From Corylus avellana (Eukaryota > Streptophyta > Magnoliopsida > Fagales > Betulaceae): 64,000 nucleotides of DNA. A program made the translations under genes and the position numbers. This document shows, piece after piece, positions 45,326 to 57,330 of this stretch. The stretch spans positions 13,465,369 to 13,529,368 of the forward strand of contig NC_081543.1 of the NCBI RefSeq assembly GCF_901000735.1, in the 5' to 3' direction. Below the pieces are notes generated by a model that did not search any database, was not told where the DNA came from, and was given only the letters and a program-made list of their open reading frames with translations. The first letter of the stretch is position 1. Every line of letters starts with the position of its first letter.

Positions 45326-48222
45326 GTAGAAGAAGCACTTGGGTGGGATTTGGATTTAGCAAAGTACAGCTAGGCACATACAGCCGGGTGACTAGGTTCT
45401 TGAGTGCATGATAACGTAGTGGAGATATGCATAGACTTTTCATTGGGTCAAACCAATTGTCAATGTAGGATTGGATCCAACGTAAGAGAAGTGCCCAATT
45501 TGAAAGTTTGCATTTAAGAGCTAAACATCACCAAACTTTCTATCCACTTCACAACCTCGTACCTATCTAATGAAACTGATCTTCCCCTCAAATCTGTGCT
45601 TCGTACCCCCTATTTTTTCCTTTCCTCCTTTTTATTCAAAGATTGTTTCTTATTTTAATTTTTTCTTTTTCTTTTTTTCAGATAAATAATGTTTCGGACA
45701 CTTTCCTGCCCTACAACTATAATAAATATGGAAAATAGTCTGAATATGTAGTATTATTATAAAGATTAATTTTTACTGTTATATCATTTCAAAAAATTAA
45801 GTATACCCTATGTCTTATTATATATTCTTTATTCATTTTTTTTCTTAAAATTTGAATTTTTTATCATTGTCATTTTTTTTCTTTCAAAGTAGTCATATTT
45901 TTCAAACGGTCATATCTTTCGACAGTCTTATTTTTCAATGGTCAATGTTTTGGCTGCTGATGGAGTAAACATACAGAGACTTAAACAAATCCAAAGCATA
46001 AAAAATAAATAAATAAAAACTCTCCAAAATACAAAAAGAAGAGGACAAATTAAAAGTCTTCACCTGCTTTAAGAGGATAATTCCAACAGATCGAATTACA
46101 TAAGAAAAGTCATAACCAAACAACACAATGTCCTAACCAAACAGTCTTTTAAGACGGCCTCCTCTCATCTATGAGTGAGATTTGAAAGACTCTTTTGAGG
46201 GTTTTTAATTCGCTAGCTCAAGGGGTTGGCAAACCAAAGCAACGGAAAGGTGTTCTTCCATAGAGAAAGGAATAAATAGATGCAATATTGGTAAACATTA
46301 ATATTAAACAATATCAACCCACATGCATGCACAATTTTTTTTTTTTTTTTTTTGCATAATCGAAGGAATGGCTAAGCCATTGAAAATGCTTTAATTAGTC
46401 AGTTCAAAATCTCACTTGTGCACAATTGTTTTGGTGTTTTTTTTTTTTTTTTCTTTTTGGGTGAGGTCGACCTAGCCACCTCTTTGCTTACTTTGCTTTT
46501 TATTTTTTCATTGAAGGTTGATTTGGTTTAATTTAGGCCGTTTATTTTGAACGAAGCGCATGCATCCCTGCAATTCCAAGGCTCGGTCTTCGTCCGACGA
46601 CAGTGAAGAGATCCTACATTTATTAGTTAAAAAAAAAAAAAGATATGCCCAGATAAAATTAATTGTTATTCATTTTTTAAACTAATTAATAACACAAACC
46701 AAGTGACAAAAACAGCAAAAGCCAACGCATATTATTACACAATTCAAAAAACCTTGGGCACAAAATTATCTCTTTTAAGGTTTCATCGCCAAAATTCATG
46801 TCTTTTTCCAAAGACGAGTTATTGTCCAATTGGTGTTTTTTTTTTTAAAAAAAATAAATAAATAAATATTTGTCCTTTGAGGCACACGAGAGATAGTAGT
46901 AGTAAATACATTAAAAGAGTTCGAAATGGTATTTAAAGTTTTTAGTCTGCGTTGAGGTTACGTGGATCCAAGAATTGGATTTGACATTTGTGATTCGATT
47001 TGTGAAATCTTGTTTGGGTCCTTTCAAGTACTTCAACCTCCCTCACAAGGATGCAATTCTCACCATACTTTCTTATGCACTTCAAATTGCGTTCTCTGCA
47101 CGCGCTTTTCCCCCATGCCTCATGCCTCATGCCCATGCCTCATGCCCTTTTTATAGCTCCACGTCACACAACTTTTCCATAATTATTTGATTTGAGGAAT
47201 TATCTATATCGAAATTATACATATATTTTTAATAGTTTATTCTTGATATGACATGTATAGATTACATATTTGTTCAAAATTTAATGATAATCACATCCAG
47301 AAATAAGCGTTCGAAAGCATATGAAGCATTTCTTTTATCTATTTATTTTGGTTTTGGTAAAGAACGACCCATCATTGTATTGAAGCTATTGAATTTTGTT
47401 TTGTTTTTTTGTTTTTTTCTTGGGTTAAAGATATTAAAAACAATAGCACAAAAATAAAACACTCTTTAAAACAAAAATTCATTTTACATTTACATCACAT
47501 CAACACATTTTTTAGAAAATAAATAAATAAACACCACACAAAACACATTAACAAACATACGGTTAATGTGGAAGAAATAAAGATGGGTACAAAAATACAA
47601 TGTTATTTTTGAAAATATTATATATTTTAGCAACCATTCAATAAATTAAATTAGATGATTCTATAGAAGAAACTAAAGTAGGTGTAGAAATAATATGGGT
47701 TTAGATTAGATCGATGACATCTTAGCTGCTTCTTTTGCAATCATTTCAAAGTGCATATATATAATGTGAAAAAAAAAAAAAAAAAAAAAAAAAATTGTGT
47801 TTAGGAAGGAGGTGACGAGGAAGAGTTATAGATAAATTTGTTTCATACTTTTTGCTTTGAGGAAAAAGGTTTCATTATTAAAGTAATTATAAAGCCTTGT
47901 AAATAGGATTTCCACTCTAAATTAATCCTTGATGAAGAAAAAAAAAAAGCAAGTCACGAATTCTTCCTAACCATGATTACATAAAGACACTCGTGCAAAA
48001 AAGCAATCAGTTGAAAATTAATTAAACAAATTAACATTTCTTAATCAGGGTACACTTGTTAAAAAGCCACATAGTATATAGTTGTGTACTTGTTTTTTGG
48101 GTTTGAATCACCAACATTTAGACATCAATCTCTTTCTTGAGAAAGATTAATATTGTGTAGTAAAATAGTACGAGGATGTTTCAGCTATAGCTATTTTTTT
48201 TTAAGCATCGTTCTAAAAAAAA

Positions 48223-48257
<35 letters not shown>

Positions 48258-49290
48258 TGTTTCCCAAGGTTTTGATTAGATTTAGACTAAGAAGAGATCC
48301 TGAATTAATAATGCATTAGTAATATATATTTATGTGCAACAATTAATCCTTAATTAATTTATATAACTTAATTCACCTAATAATTGCTACAAAGTATGAT
48401 CACATAAAATATTAATTTTTGCCTTAATCTAAAAACAGAAGTTGGGATTTGCTTTTTGAGGCTAGGGAAGGTCTCAAATATTTTTTTTATAGTGTATAAA
48501 TAGGTGATGACTTGACATATTGTAGAGTTACCTTAAGATCGCCAATAAAACCCCACTACTCATTCCCTTACCCCCCTTTTGATCCCCACCCAATATTTTA
48601 GAAAGGGAAAAGGCAAAACATCTTCCAATTTTATGGGTTGATTTAAGCTTTTCTAATGGAGGTTTTGATTAGATATTTGACCGACAATGTGAATGAAAAA
48701 GTTCACTATCCTTAACTCTTTTACTATTTTCTTCATTTATATAATGTGGGATGCTTTGCTTTGCTCACCAAAGAAATGGGTTAGGTTCACATGAACCCTC
48801 AAGCAAATGTGCTGTGTAATTTGACTTGCGTGATTGGAAAAATGACTAGAATCTAGAACTAAGAGTAGTGTTTGAGTAGCTCTTCAGTTTGGTTTAAGGC
48901 ACCTAAAGAAGAGTTAATCCAAATTTTAATCCTACGGCTACCAACTCCTTTGATGCCATCATTGCAGTGGCGGAGTAAAGATTTTGATTCACATGGGACA
49001 AGATTAAAAAATAGAGTTGAACAAAAATTGATAACAAAAAAAAAATAAAACTAATCAAATAAATCAACAATTCAACAAAATTTAAATTATCATTTAAAAT
49101 ATATAAATGTAACTTGTAATTTATTTTTTGAATTCCTAGAATCTATAAGGAAAAGAGAAAAAAGTATGACAATTTTACTGTGGCAATGATAAGGAGGTTT
49201 GGGGAAGGTGGGGGGTAGAAAATACCACAATTTAAAAAATAATATCATAGTCAATTATGAATATAAGCAACCACACATATAATCACTAAA
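43740..49290. other. Intergenic region, no supported gene
   Basis: AT-rich with AT microsatellites (44158-44192, 48226-48254), long T runs (44198-44217, 46326-46345) and a GC-richer CT/GA zone at 44480-45400. A T-run followed by GGACATGTCTGCACAAGAGG (44219-44238) matches 9885-9915 and 23785-23810 and is probably the reversed 3' end of a shared retroposon family. Short frames here have no recognisable protein. Confidence 0.5.
45266..45309. other. Perfect 17-bp inverted repeat (CT/GA hairpin)
   Basis: CTCTCTCTCTCTCCATT (45266-45282) is the exact inverse of AATGGAGAGAGAGAGAG (45293-45309), with a 10-base loop. A G-box core CACGTG sits just left (45258-45263). Could be a regulatory GAGA-type site or chance pairing of two microsatellites. 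Not called as an RNA gene. Confidence 0.6.
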
Positions 49291-49735
49291 ATATGCAAAT
49301 CAATCAAACTATAACATACAACAATTTGGTGATGAAGTGAAAACCCTTTAAGAAACTCCTCAAAGGGAAAAATATTATGAGGTAGCCAAACAACCCGTTT
49401 GTTTCTATTGCAGTAGATTCAAAACCTCTAGCCAATTCATCTATTGAGTCTTCTCTTTCAATTCCAAGATTCCAGTGATTGAAGGCATTTTGAGCATTTA
49501 GGTATGGTTTAACAAAACTTTAAGAGAGATAAACTCGAAGGAACAAAGAAACATAGTTCTCTCTTAGCACACAAAACAAAGGCCTCAAGTCCCTCTAAAA
49601 ATCTTACATTGAAGTCTTTATATAGGCATTGAGAAAACCTAAGGTTTAGATGAAAGAAAGTTGGTTTGAAAATAAAAAATAAAAAACTACCTAAAGCTAC
49701 GACGTTCGAATGGCTTAATGACATATTCAAACGCA

Positions 49736-50666
49736 CATTGTTTTGACATCGCTTCTAGGTTTTCTTTCTTTTCTCTCTAGCGCCGTCAGAGAGCAAGAAA
49801 GGAAAAAAGCCTGAGGAGGAGGGAAGAAATCCCTCTTTCCTCTCTCACCATGCTACTTTTCACCGGTGATTTCTTTTCTCCGGTTAGTTCCACCACTTTT
49901 GAGGTCTTATTCATCGCCTTGTGCGATTTATCAAATCTCATCCAAAAATCACAACTCCAGCCTAACCTCCGACGCTCCACTGCCCCCTCCGAGCCACGGC
50001 AATGGTTTTTTCGTTCGGATTTGTCATGGGTGTCTGATCCAGTTTCTTTGAGGCTCAATTTGTCATCTTTCGGCAGCCCCGCTTCTCCACCTTCGTCTTC
50101 GGCATCATCTCTACCCACTGCTGCCTTTCACTCAACCTTCTGGCCACCTCGAGCCTCCGCGACTCCGCCATCTCCGCTGCTGTTGTTGCTGATTTCTGGA
50201 TTTGGAGATTTTTTCCTGCTTTTTAATCTTATGCTCTACCTTGTGTGGCTTTTGTTGGGCTTGTATTTTATGTTGCTTATGTTTCTTGTGTTTGTTTTCG
50301 GATTTGTGCTGGTTACTCTCTATGCTTCAGTCCCTTCAACGGACTACAACAGTGCCCCTTCCGCTTCTATCACCCTCTGGTGGTCGTTGCTGGTTCATTC
50401 TGGGGGCTCAAATTTTGTTTGTGTCCCTTTAGCTTCTGTTACCGCCATATGCGGCCCTTTGAGAGGACCGGGTCACTTGTTTGACCCATTTCCTACGCTT
50501 TGTAATTATTGTTGTACTGTTTTAGTTTGTTTAGGGTTTGTTGTTGGAAAGCCCACCCCTTTTTCGTTGTTAGGATCTCCCACTTCTTCTTCCTTTTGGA
50601 TCAGAAGTGGTAAAGATCCTCCTCTGTACGTAGCCCTTTCCTTATTTACTTAGAAAAAAAATAAAA
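49736..50666 (+). mobile_element. Poly-A-tailed retroposon with 16-bp target duplication
   Basis: Flanked by GACATATTCAAACGCA (49720-49735) and GACATGTTCAAACGCA (50667-50682), 15 of 16 identical. It ends in an A-rich tail (50654-50666). Long, variable target duplications and an A tail indicate insertion by LINE machinery. The 931-bp body is GC- and pyrimidine-rich compared with its surroundings and resembles plant L1 leader sequence or a retroposed transcript. It has no introns or RT. Confidence 0.8.
49850..50653 (+). CDS. Unidentified 267-codon open frame inside the retroposon
   Basis: ATG-led frame ending one base before the A tail. The product is Ser/Pro-rich at first (residues 35-100) and then strongly hydrophobic (about residues 105-165, runs of Leu/Phe/Val), with no family motif I recognise. 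The frame may be open only because the body is pyrimidine-rich, since a long minus-strand frame also exists (50118-49786). I regard real protein coding as unlikely but cannot exclude it. It fills the retroposon almost to the tail, which is why it is listed. Confidence 0.2.
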   Translation: MLLFTGDFFSPVSSTTFEVLFIALCDLSNLIQKSQLQPNLRRSTAPSEPRQWFFRSDLSWVSDPVSLRLNLSSFGSPASPPSSSASSLPTAAFHSTFWPPRASATPPSPLLLLLISGFGDFFLLFNLMLYLVWLLLGLYFMLLMFLVFVFGFVLVTLYASVPSTDYNSAPSASITLWWSLLVHSGGSNFVCVPLASVTAICGPLRGPGHLFDPFPTLCNYCCTVLVCLGFVVGKPTPFSLLGSPTSSSFWIRSGKDPPLYVALSLFT

Positions 50667-51181
50667 GACATGTTCAAACGCATGCTAGGGTTTTCACAGT
50701 TTTCTTAGCGGCAATGTTCAATCGGATTGGGATCGAGCTTTGACCAAATGTATCGAATTTACTTCAATGAATACTTCATTCGAACTTCTTATGACCGATC
50801 ATTGACCAGACGTCTCTGTGACTCATTATCAAACACCTTAGTACGAACTTTCTTCGACCAGATAGCAACTATCTTTATATAAGGCTCCTTTGGAAAAGAT
50901 TAGGAAAATATCACATTTGAACATATACTGACTGCCTTGCAACCAAACCTCTCGGGAGCTCAACTTTTGATCTTCTTGAAGTCCTCGTTTGAACATCTAT
51001 CTATCGTTGGAACTCTATTCTTTGAAGTTCACTATAACCACGTTCGATCATCTATAACTGGACTTTGACTTAAGATTTTCGACACAATTTTACCTCCAAC
51101 TTCAGAACCAACTTAACACCCTAACTTAGATTTACATCCATACTAATTTTGACACTAAATTTGTCAACACAAAACCTAACA

Positions 51182-54100
51182 AAACATAAAATATCTATAG
51201 TCCCAAAATCATAATCTCTTAAAATAAGAAAATTTACTAGTTGAAACTTAAGAACGAGAAAAAGAAAAATGTAATAATATATATAACTAAACCAAAACCT
51301 TAGCCAATATATATTTCAAATTTGTTTGCGTGTTTGAAACCCAATTCGAATATTGTTTCCATCGATCTCTACTCTTTGGATGGCCTTCTTTTTAGATGAT
51401 TTTCGTTCAAAGTCCTATCGAATATTACTTTGAACACAACTTTCTATACAACTTCGGGATGCTTTGGATGAGCTTTGTACGAACACCTATGAAAAAAAAA
51501 AAATTAAAGTCATTTACGTACTATTGTTAATATTATTATTATTCTATAAATCCCAAAAATGTGGTATTTTTTTCTGTCCTTTAATATTTATATAGTTGGT
51601 CTAGCGACCGGTACCTCTATGATTTAGTAGGTCAAAAACTATATTTTTAAATAAGAATACAAAAAGTGTTTCATTTGAAAGTGTGTTTTTAAAAATGCAC
51701 GATTTTAAAAATCAAACTAAAGTTTACCAAATGTGTAACTATATTTTTAAAAATTATATTTTCAAATCATAAGTTTTAAAATCGTTATTTTTAAAAATTG
51801 AACATTTTGAAACGAAATAGACCCATGTTCATTTAAGACACTCTATAGCTAGCTATTCAATGGTAAATTCCAACCCCTCCAATTGCCGCATATGGCCGGC
51901 TGGTTTGAAAGTTTGAGTCGTGATTACTTTGTCAAACGTTGAGATATGGTAGAATATAAACTAATTGTTTAATCTTTGATGACAATTTGAAGGTTGCTAG
52001 TGCGTTGAGTTCTTTGCTGAATTAATTAGGTCACGGCTAGCTAATATATATTATAGTTTACTAGCAATTTGTTTCAGTTAGGTAACCAAAGGTTAAGTAA
52101 AAGTTACCATCTCTCAAGAAAATAAACCCTGGTTTAATTCCATCTTTCTTCGAGCCTCTTTAGTCTTCTGCATTATGACTATGAGAACCTTCTGTCTCTT
52201 TTTCCTTCTCTCACTTGAAACGTGCATATATTTGCCTATAGGTCTACTCTATCTCCTTCTAAGCCCTAAGCTGTTGTTTTACGCGTTCCTTTTTGATGGC
52301 CAAAGCAAAGTAGAGGACCTCTTCGTTAAACACAAGGACAAGGTCCTAGTCTATGCTCAATATTTTTTTATTTTATTTTATTTTTTTTTTTTTGTTTTAA
52401 AGACCTTTGGGAATACCAAAGCAAGACCTCTTCAACATCTCCTTAATAACTCTTTGGGTGGAAAAATTATGCAACACTCAGATTATTAATCATATCTAAT
52501 TGATCGGATTGTTCCGGTTTGACCCGAATTCAATTTTAAGTAAACCTTAACTTATTAATTTTATATTGAATTCATATTAAGTTCGTAAATCATATAAAAA
52601 ACTGTTAGCTCTAACATAAACTACCATTCTCTTATAGAGTTAAACCAAGATGTTTTTTTGGATGAATTTTAGAGCTACAATATTGTTCAAACCTCAATCC
52701 TAATTTCATTGCAACTTCATCAAGATTTATGTTTACAAGGAGGGTAATTGCCCTGCACTTGCAATGTGGCTTGCAATTCATTTCTGGTCAATGAAAGTAA
52801 TTAAGAATTCTTTCTTTCCCCGTTTAACACCAACAGGTTTTAGCGTTCAAGTCATGGTGTTTTCAAAATAATTCTAATTATAGCTTAAATTTTATATATT
52901 ATCAAAAAAAAAAAGAAAAAAAAGAAAAGAAAAGGGAACCAACTTTATTGATGCTTCCTTTTCTCATATTAAACTGCAAATATATACTTATTGTGAGAAC
53001 ATCAACTACAGCTTTTCTTAACTTAATAAAGAATTTAATTTGGTCAATTAGTTATATAAAATGTATTAAAGACCTCAAACAATTATATTATTAGTTTGCC
53101 ATTATTATATATGTAGAGTTATTTAAAATTCTAAATATAGTATATAATATATACTCAAGGTTATGTACTCGATTTTAAACAACCTGACAAACTTTGTCTG
53201 TACTTGGACATAACAGCAATCTTATAATTTAACAAAGAAATGAATAATAAAATTGGGGTAATTAAATCAATCTTTCACTTAATACTTGGATATCATCATT
53301 ATGTCCGTAACCATTCTATAATAAAAATATCTAGTATTGGGTGCTACCACTATATATATATATATATACACACACACAGAGTACCATATTTTGTTTTCAC
53401 AAAGATTTTCTAATTGCTACTAAATTGAGGACTCCACTGCCTAAGTTAAATTTCAAAATTATTATTTGAAATTTTAAGTTCATTTAACCCTAATAGTATT
53501 AATTACTTTGACTAAATTAGCTGAGTAATACCTTCCAATACAACATCTGGTAACTTAGAAGTATCCACACTACATCTTTACTATTGGATTAATAATTCTC
53601 TTAGAATCAAGTGACTAAAATCATTAGATCAGAAAGAATTATTGTTTTAACTTAATAATCTATAATAGGTACATGGCGAGTTAGGGACATTACATAAGTA
53701 TTAAGACTTGTATTGATCGTGTAACAATGGTTAATCTTTTTTGGAATATAGAATAATATGATCATTTTTTATTTGATGTAAAATTGAGAGTATCTATTTT
53801 ACTATTAAAGTTTTGTTTTATTGCGTTTAATATGTACATGATGCCACTTCATTTAAAATTTTAAATGAAACAGCAACGTGTATACACCATTAAATCTAGA
53901 CCATAAAATGGAATAATGGAGCAACAAAATGAAATATTAATTATGAAATAAAGAAAATGGATATAATGTAAAGACTTTAGTATACGTGGAAATAAGTAAA
54001 TAATAGGTTGTTCTTGGATTCTGACATAATCAATGGGGTGCATTTTATCATATAATAGGTGTTAAGCATGATAGCGAAGCCAATGAAGCAAAGATGGGGG

Positions 54101-55849
54101 AGCGGCTAAAAGGAGAAGGAGAGGGCCGTCCAGGGTGGGTGAAGAAGACAAGAGTGGGACCCATCCGCCGCAGCACCATCTCCCACTTGCCCATTTCCCC
54201 TCGTTTTTGTAATTTTTATAAAACTTTGTCCCCCTCCTCACGTTTCAACTTAACCCAAACTGGTCAACTTTCCCCACCTTTAACCATGGTTAGATTCGAA
54301 CCCCACAAAGTCCAACCCCCCCCTACCCTCACTCATCGGCTAACCCCACCCACAAACTCACCTCGTCTAGGCTTCATTTTCTCATTTGATTAATTAATTA
54401 TGTCATTGAATAACAATTACAAATCGTCCCATCGATCCCCACGCGCTCTCACACAATATGCCTTCAATTCTATTTCAACTTAATTGCAACATTTGTTAAT
54501 AATCCCATCCCTCTGTCCTCTTCTTAGAGAACAAAAAAATTTTAGAGAAGTACAAACGGCTACGTCTATCATGTGGTGTATTGGACCGTGACTAGAGTTT
54601 ATCCTGACTGTATTTTCACTCATTTATTTCACCCTTGCTTATCCTATTTGTAGTGGCAAAGACCCACCTCCTTTAGTTTAATTTTTTTTTTTTTTGTTTC
54701 TGTTTCTAATGTACTTACAAAAAAAAAAAAAAAATACTACACAAACTTTCAAGAGCATATTTTCAAGTGTATTTTCAAACGTAACATTAAATTTTAGATT
54801 CAATAGTAATTTGTATTGCTACATTTACTTGAAAGATTTCTCTTTACTATTTAACTATTACAATTAATCATGAGTGTAGATATATTTACTAATTTTGTGG
54901 AGCGCCAATAGGAGTACTATATATATATATATATATCTTTTACTACAATTTTTTTTTTAATAAATTGATTTGATAATTTATAATTTTGATAGTTTATTTC
55001 AATAATTATGCATTGTTATGTTAGTTTGTAAAACAATTACAATAAAAGTTGTTATCCTTGAAGAATTTTTTTTTAATTTTTTAAATTACAAATTATAATA
55101 TAAAGAAGCCACTGCTTTCCAAAGTGAGAAAGTTCAATATTTTTCTATTTCATAAAGTGTGAATATAAAAAGATTTCCATCTTGACAAAACGATGTAAAT
55201 AAATCTTAAAATAAAAATAGAAAACAAGTTTTCAATCCCAAACCTTGTTATTTTAAAGTTTTTCATTTAAGAATCATGATTTGAGACTAATGTTCATAAA
55301 TTAATGGTTACTAGCTAGCTCGTTTATTACAGCATAGAGAAGTTATTTAACAGAGTCAAACTGTACCTGGTTTTTAAAAAAAATTTATATATATTTATCT
55401 GTACTTTATGAGATGACAATCTGGTTGTATTATTATTGCAAATTTATCTAAACAATTAAAAAAACCTTGATGGAACTTCAAATAATCTAAAAAAGCTAGC
55501 TTTCTCCAACTTGATGGGAGTGAGAAAAAAAAGAAAAAAGGAAAATTAGCAGTTTTTTAAAATTGAATCTTAAAATACATATCATTTTCACTTGCATGAT
55601 GATGACCTCCTTCACAGCACCATTATCAATGCCACCCAGAATAGAGTACGTTGATGTCACTCTCTGTAAATGCGAGTAGGGTTGGAAAATGCACGACCCC
55701 TTCTTCCACCATCAACACAAGAAAGCAATATATATATATATATATATGGATATAAAAAAAGATTTCTCAACCAATTATTATTTTAAGCGCATATATTTAA
55801 ACTTTTGGTGTGAGAGAAATGACTGCGTTTTGAGTCTTGTCTGCCTCAT
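51182..55849. other. Intergenic region upstream of the AHL gene, no gene seen
   Basis: AT-rich with scattered poly-A/T runs and AT microsatellites (53350-53367, 54918-54936, 55730-55747). Short frames at 52175-52489 and 54094-54393 have no recognisable domain and unconvincing composition. Confidence 0.55.
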
Positions 55850-56190
55850 CACCCCCTCCACACACACCTCTCTCTCATCTTCCTTCTTCCTCGATCGCCT
55901 TCCCTTTCTCTGCACTCGATCTTGCTCTTCTTGTCGTTGCTTTTTAATTTCCGTAAAAAATAAAAAATAAATATAAATATCAAATCTAGGCTTCGAGTTC
56001 CGGAGCTCTCTCTCCATCTCTCTCTCTTTCCATCACTCTCTCTCTCTTTCTTTCTTTTTTCTTAATATTTTCCCACTTCCCTTAAAATAAACAAAAGCTA
56101 AAAAAAATAACAGTTAAGGGTTTTTTAATTCGCTTATTTTTAATATTTTCCTTGTTTTCTGTTTTCCTTTTGTTTCCCTTTGATGTGTCT
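55850..56190 (+). promoter_or_regulatory. CT-rich leader region of the AHL gene
   Basis: Pyrimidine-rich stretches (CACACACCTCTCTCTC near 55860, CTCTCTCTCCATCTCTCTCTC near 56010-56050) precede the start codon by 130-330 bases, a frequent feature of plant 5' untranslated regions and core promoters. The transcription start cannot be fixed from sequence alone. The nearest AT-rich TATA-like words lie at 55727-55765. Confidence 0.5.
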
Positions 56191-57075
56191 ATGGCTGGTT
56201 TGGATTTAGGCCCTGCTTCTCGTTACGTTCACCTCCACAGGCCGGACTTCAACCTCCAATTACAACAACAGCAGCAGCAGCAGCAGCAAGATTCGGAGGA
56301 CGGTGGCGGCCAGTACTCCGGCGAGGATGGTCCCCACCACGGGCTAGACCTCGTGAACGCCGGCAACTCAGCTGGCCAAGGTGACATCGCGGGCCGGCGC
56401 CCCCGAGGACGGCCACCTGGCTCTAAGAACAAGCCGAAGCCGCCGGTGATAATAACCAGAGAGAGCGCAAACACGCTGAGAGCGCATATTCTGGAGGTGG
56501 GGAATGGGTGCGATGTGTTCGACTGTGTTGCCACGTATGCTCGCCGTCGGCAACGCGGGATCTGTATTCTCAGTGGCAGTGGCACTGTCACCAATGTCAG
56601 CCTCAGGCAGCCGGCTGCGGCGGGGGCTATAGTGACGCTCCATGGGAGGTTCGAGATACTATCGCTGTCGGGATCTTTCCTGCCGCCGCCGGCTCCGCCT
56701 GGGGCGACAAGCTTGACCATATTCTTGGCTGGCGGGCAGGGGCAGGTGGTGGGGGGGAGTGTGGTGGGGGAGTTGATCGCCGCGGGGCCAGTCATCGTCA
56801 TCGCGGCGTCGTTTACTAACGTTGCGTACGAGAGGTTGCCGCTGGAGGAGGAAGAGCAGCTTCAGATACAGCCCCCCGCCTCGCAGGGTTCGGGTGGTGG
56901 AAGTGGCGGTGGCGGAGGCGGCGGTGGCGGTGGAGGAGGAGGTGTTGGGAACAACCCGTTTTCAGACCCGTCTGCGGGTTTTCCTTTCTTGAATTTGCCG
57001 CTCAATATGTCGCCGAATGTTCAGTTGCCGGTTGATGGGTGGGCAGGGAATTCGGCGCCACGTGGCCCGTTTTGA
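56191..57075 (+). CDS. AHL: AT-hook motif nuclear-localised protein (AHL, PPC domain)
   Basis: 294 residues, one uninterrupted exon. Residues 1-14 ([14 protein letters not shown]) match the N-terminus of several AHL proteins. A Gln run (25-33) and an acidic region follow. A single type-I AT-hook, [17 protein letters not shown] (69-85), with the RGRP core at 72-75, binds the minor groove of AT-rich DNA. The PPC/DUF296 domain spans about 90-215 and contains GRFEIL (152-157), the block AHLs use to oligomerise and recruit partners. The tail has a Gly run (239-251) and NPFSDP. Lack of introns and one type-I hook place it in AHL clade A, which represses growth and flowering genes in the nucleus. 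The start is the ATG at 56191; the frame upstream continues only through TTG-led codons. The -3 base is T but +4 is G. Confidence 0.96.
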   Translation: MAGLDLGPASRYVHLHRPDFNLQLQQQQQQQQQDSEDGGGQYSGEDGPHHGLDLVNAGNSAGQGDIAGRRPRGRPPGSKNKPKPPVIITRESANTLRAHILEVGNGCDVFDCVATYARRRQRGICILSGSGTVTNVSLRQPAAAGAIVTLHGRFEILSLSGSFLPPPAPPGATSLTIFLAGGQGQVVGGSVVGELIAAGPVIVIAASFTNVAYERLPLEEEEQLQIQPPASQGSGGGSGGGGGGGGGGGGGVGNNPFSDPSAGFPFLNLPLNMSPNVQLPVDGWAGNSAPRGPF

Positions 57076-57330
57076 GGGTGTTTGATGTATTAATGTGGTG
57101 ATAGATTTAAAGGGCTTTGTTGGAGGTTTTTGCAATATTGGATGGGAGAGGCTTCTGGGAATCATTCATAAAAGGTCAGGAAAATTTCATGGACTGTATC
57201 ATCACCATGCTCATCTTTCTTCTTCTTCTTCTTCTGTACGTTGATGTTGTAGCCACTCTTTCTTCTTCTTCTTCTTCTACCACTTTCTTTTTGGATTTTG
57301 GTCTCTTTGATTTCTGGAAATATTAGTCTT
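57076..57330 (+). other. Probable 3' untranslated region of the AHL gene
   Basis: Sequence after the stop remains slightly GC-richer than the flank and has TCTTCTTCTTCTTCTT microsatellites (57216-57235, 57260-57280). No clear AATAAA signal is seen, so the transcript end is not assigned. Confidence 0.4.

Larger units (their letters stand above)
49300..51181 (-). repeat. LTR-like remnant (copia type), interrupted
   Basis: On the minus strand it starts TGTTAGGTTTTGTG at 51181 and has TATA boxes CCTATATAAAG (49616-49626) and CCTTATATAAAG (50872-50883). The composition is of a promoter-bearing LTR. A poly-A-tailed retroposon (49736-50666) is inserted in it. The far end is not defined and no coding region or partner LTR is seen, so this is tentative. 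Confidence 0.35.

Noticed and set aside
52175..52489. 104-codon plus-strand frame with a hydrophobic start
   Set aside because: It runs through a poly-T tract that produces Phe repeats; no recognisable family.
54094..54393. 99-codon plus-strand frame 2 kb before AHL
   Set aside because: Basic and Pro-rich without a domain. The codon pattern fits a CT-rich non-coding stretch, and no splice partner was found.
56152..56190. Extension of the AHL frame 13 codons upstream
   Set aside because: It starts with TTG, not ATG, and the added residues are hydrophobic leader-like noise. MAGLDLG at 56191 is the family N-terminus.
56229..56801. 190-codon minus-strand frame opposite AHL
   Set aside because: Shadow of the GC-rich AHL coding sequence; it has Pro/Cys-rich nonsense composition.
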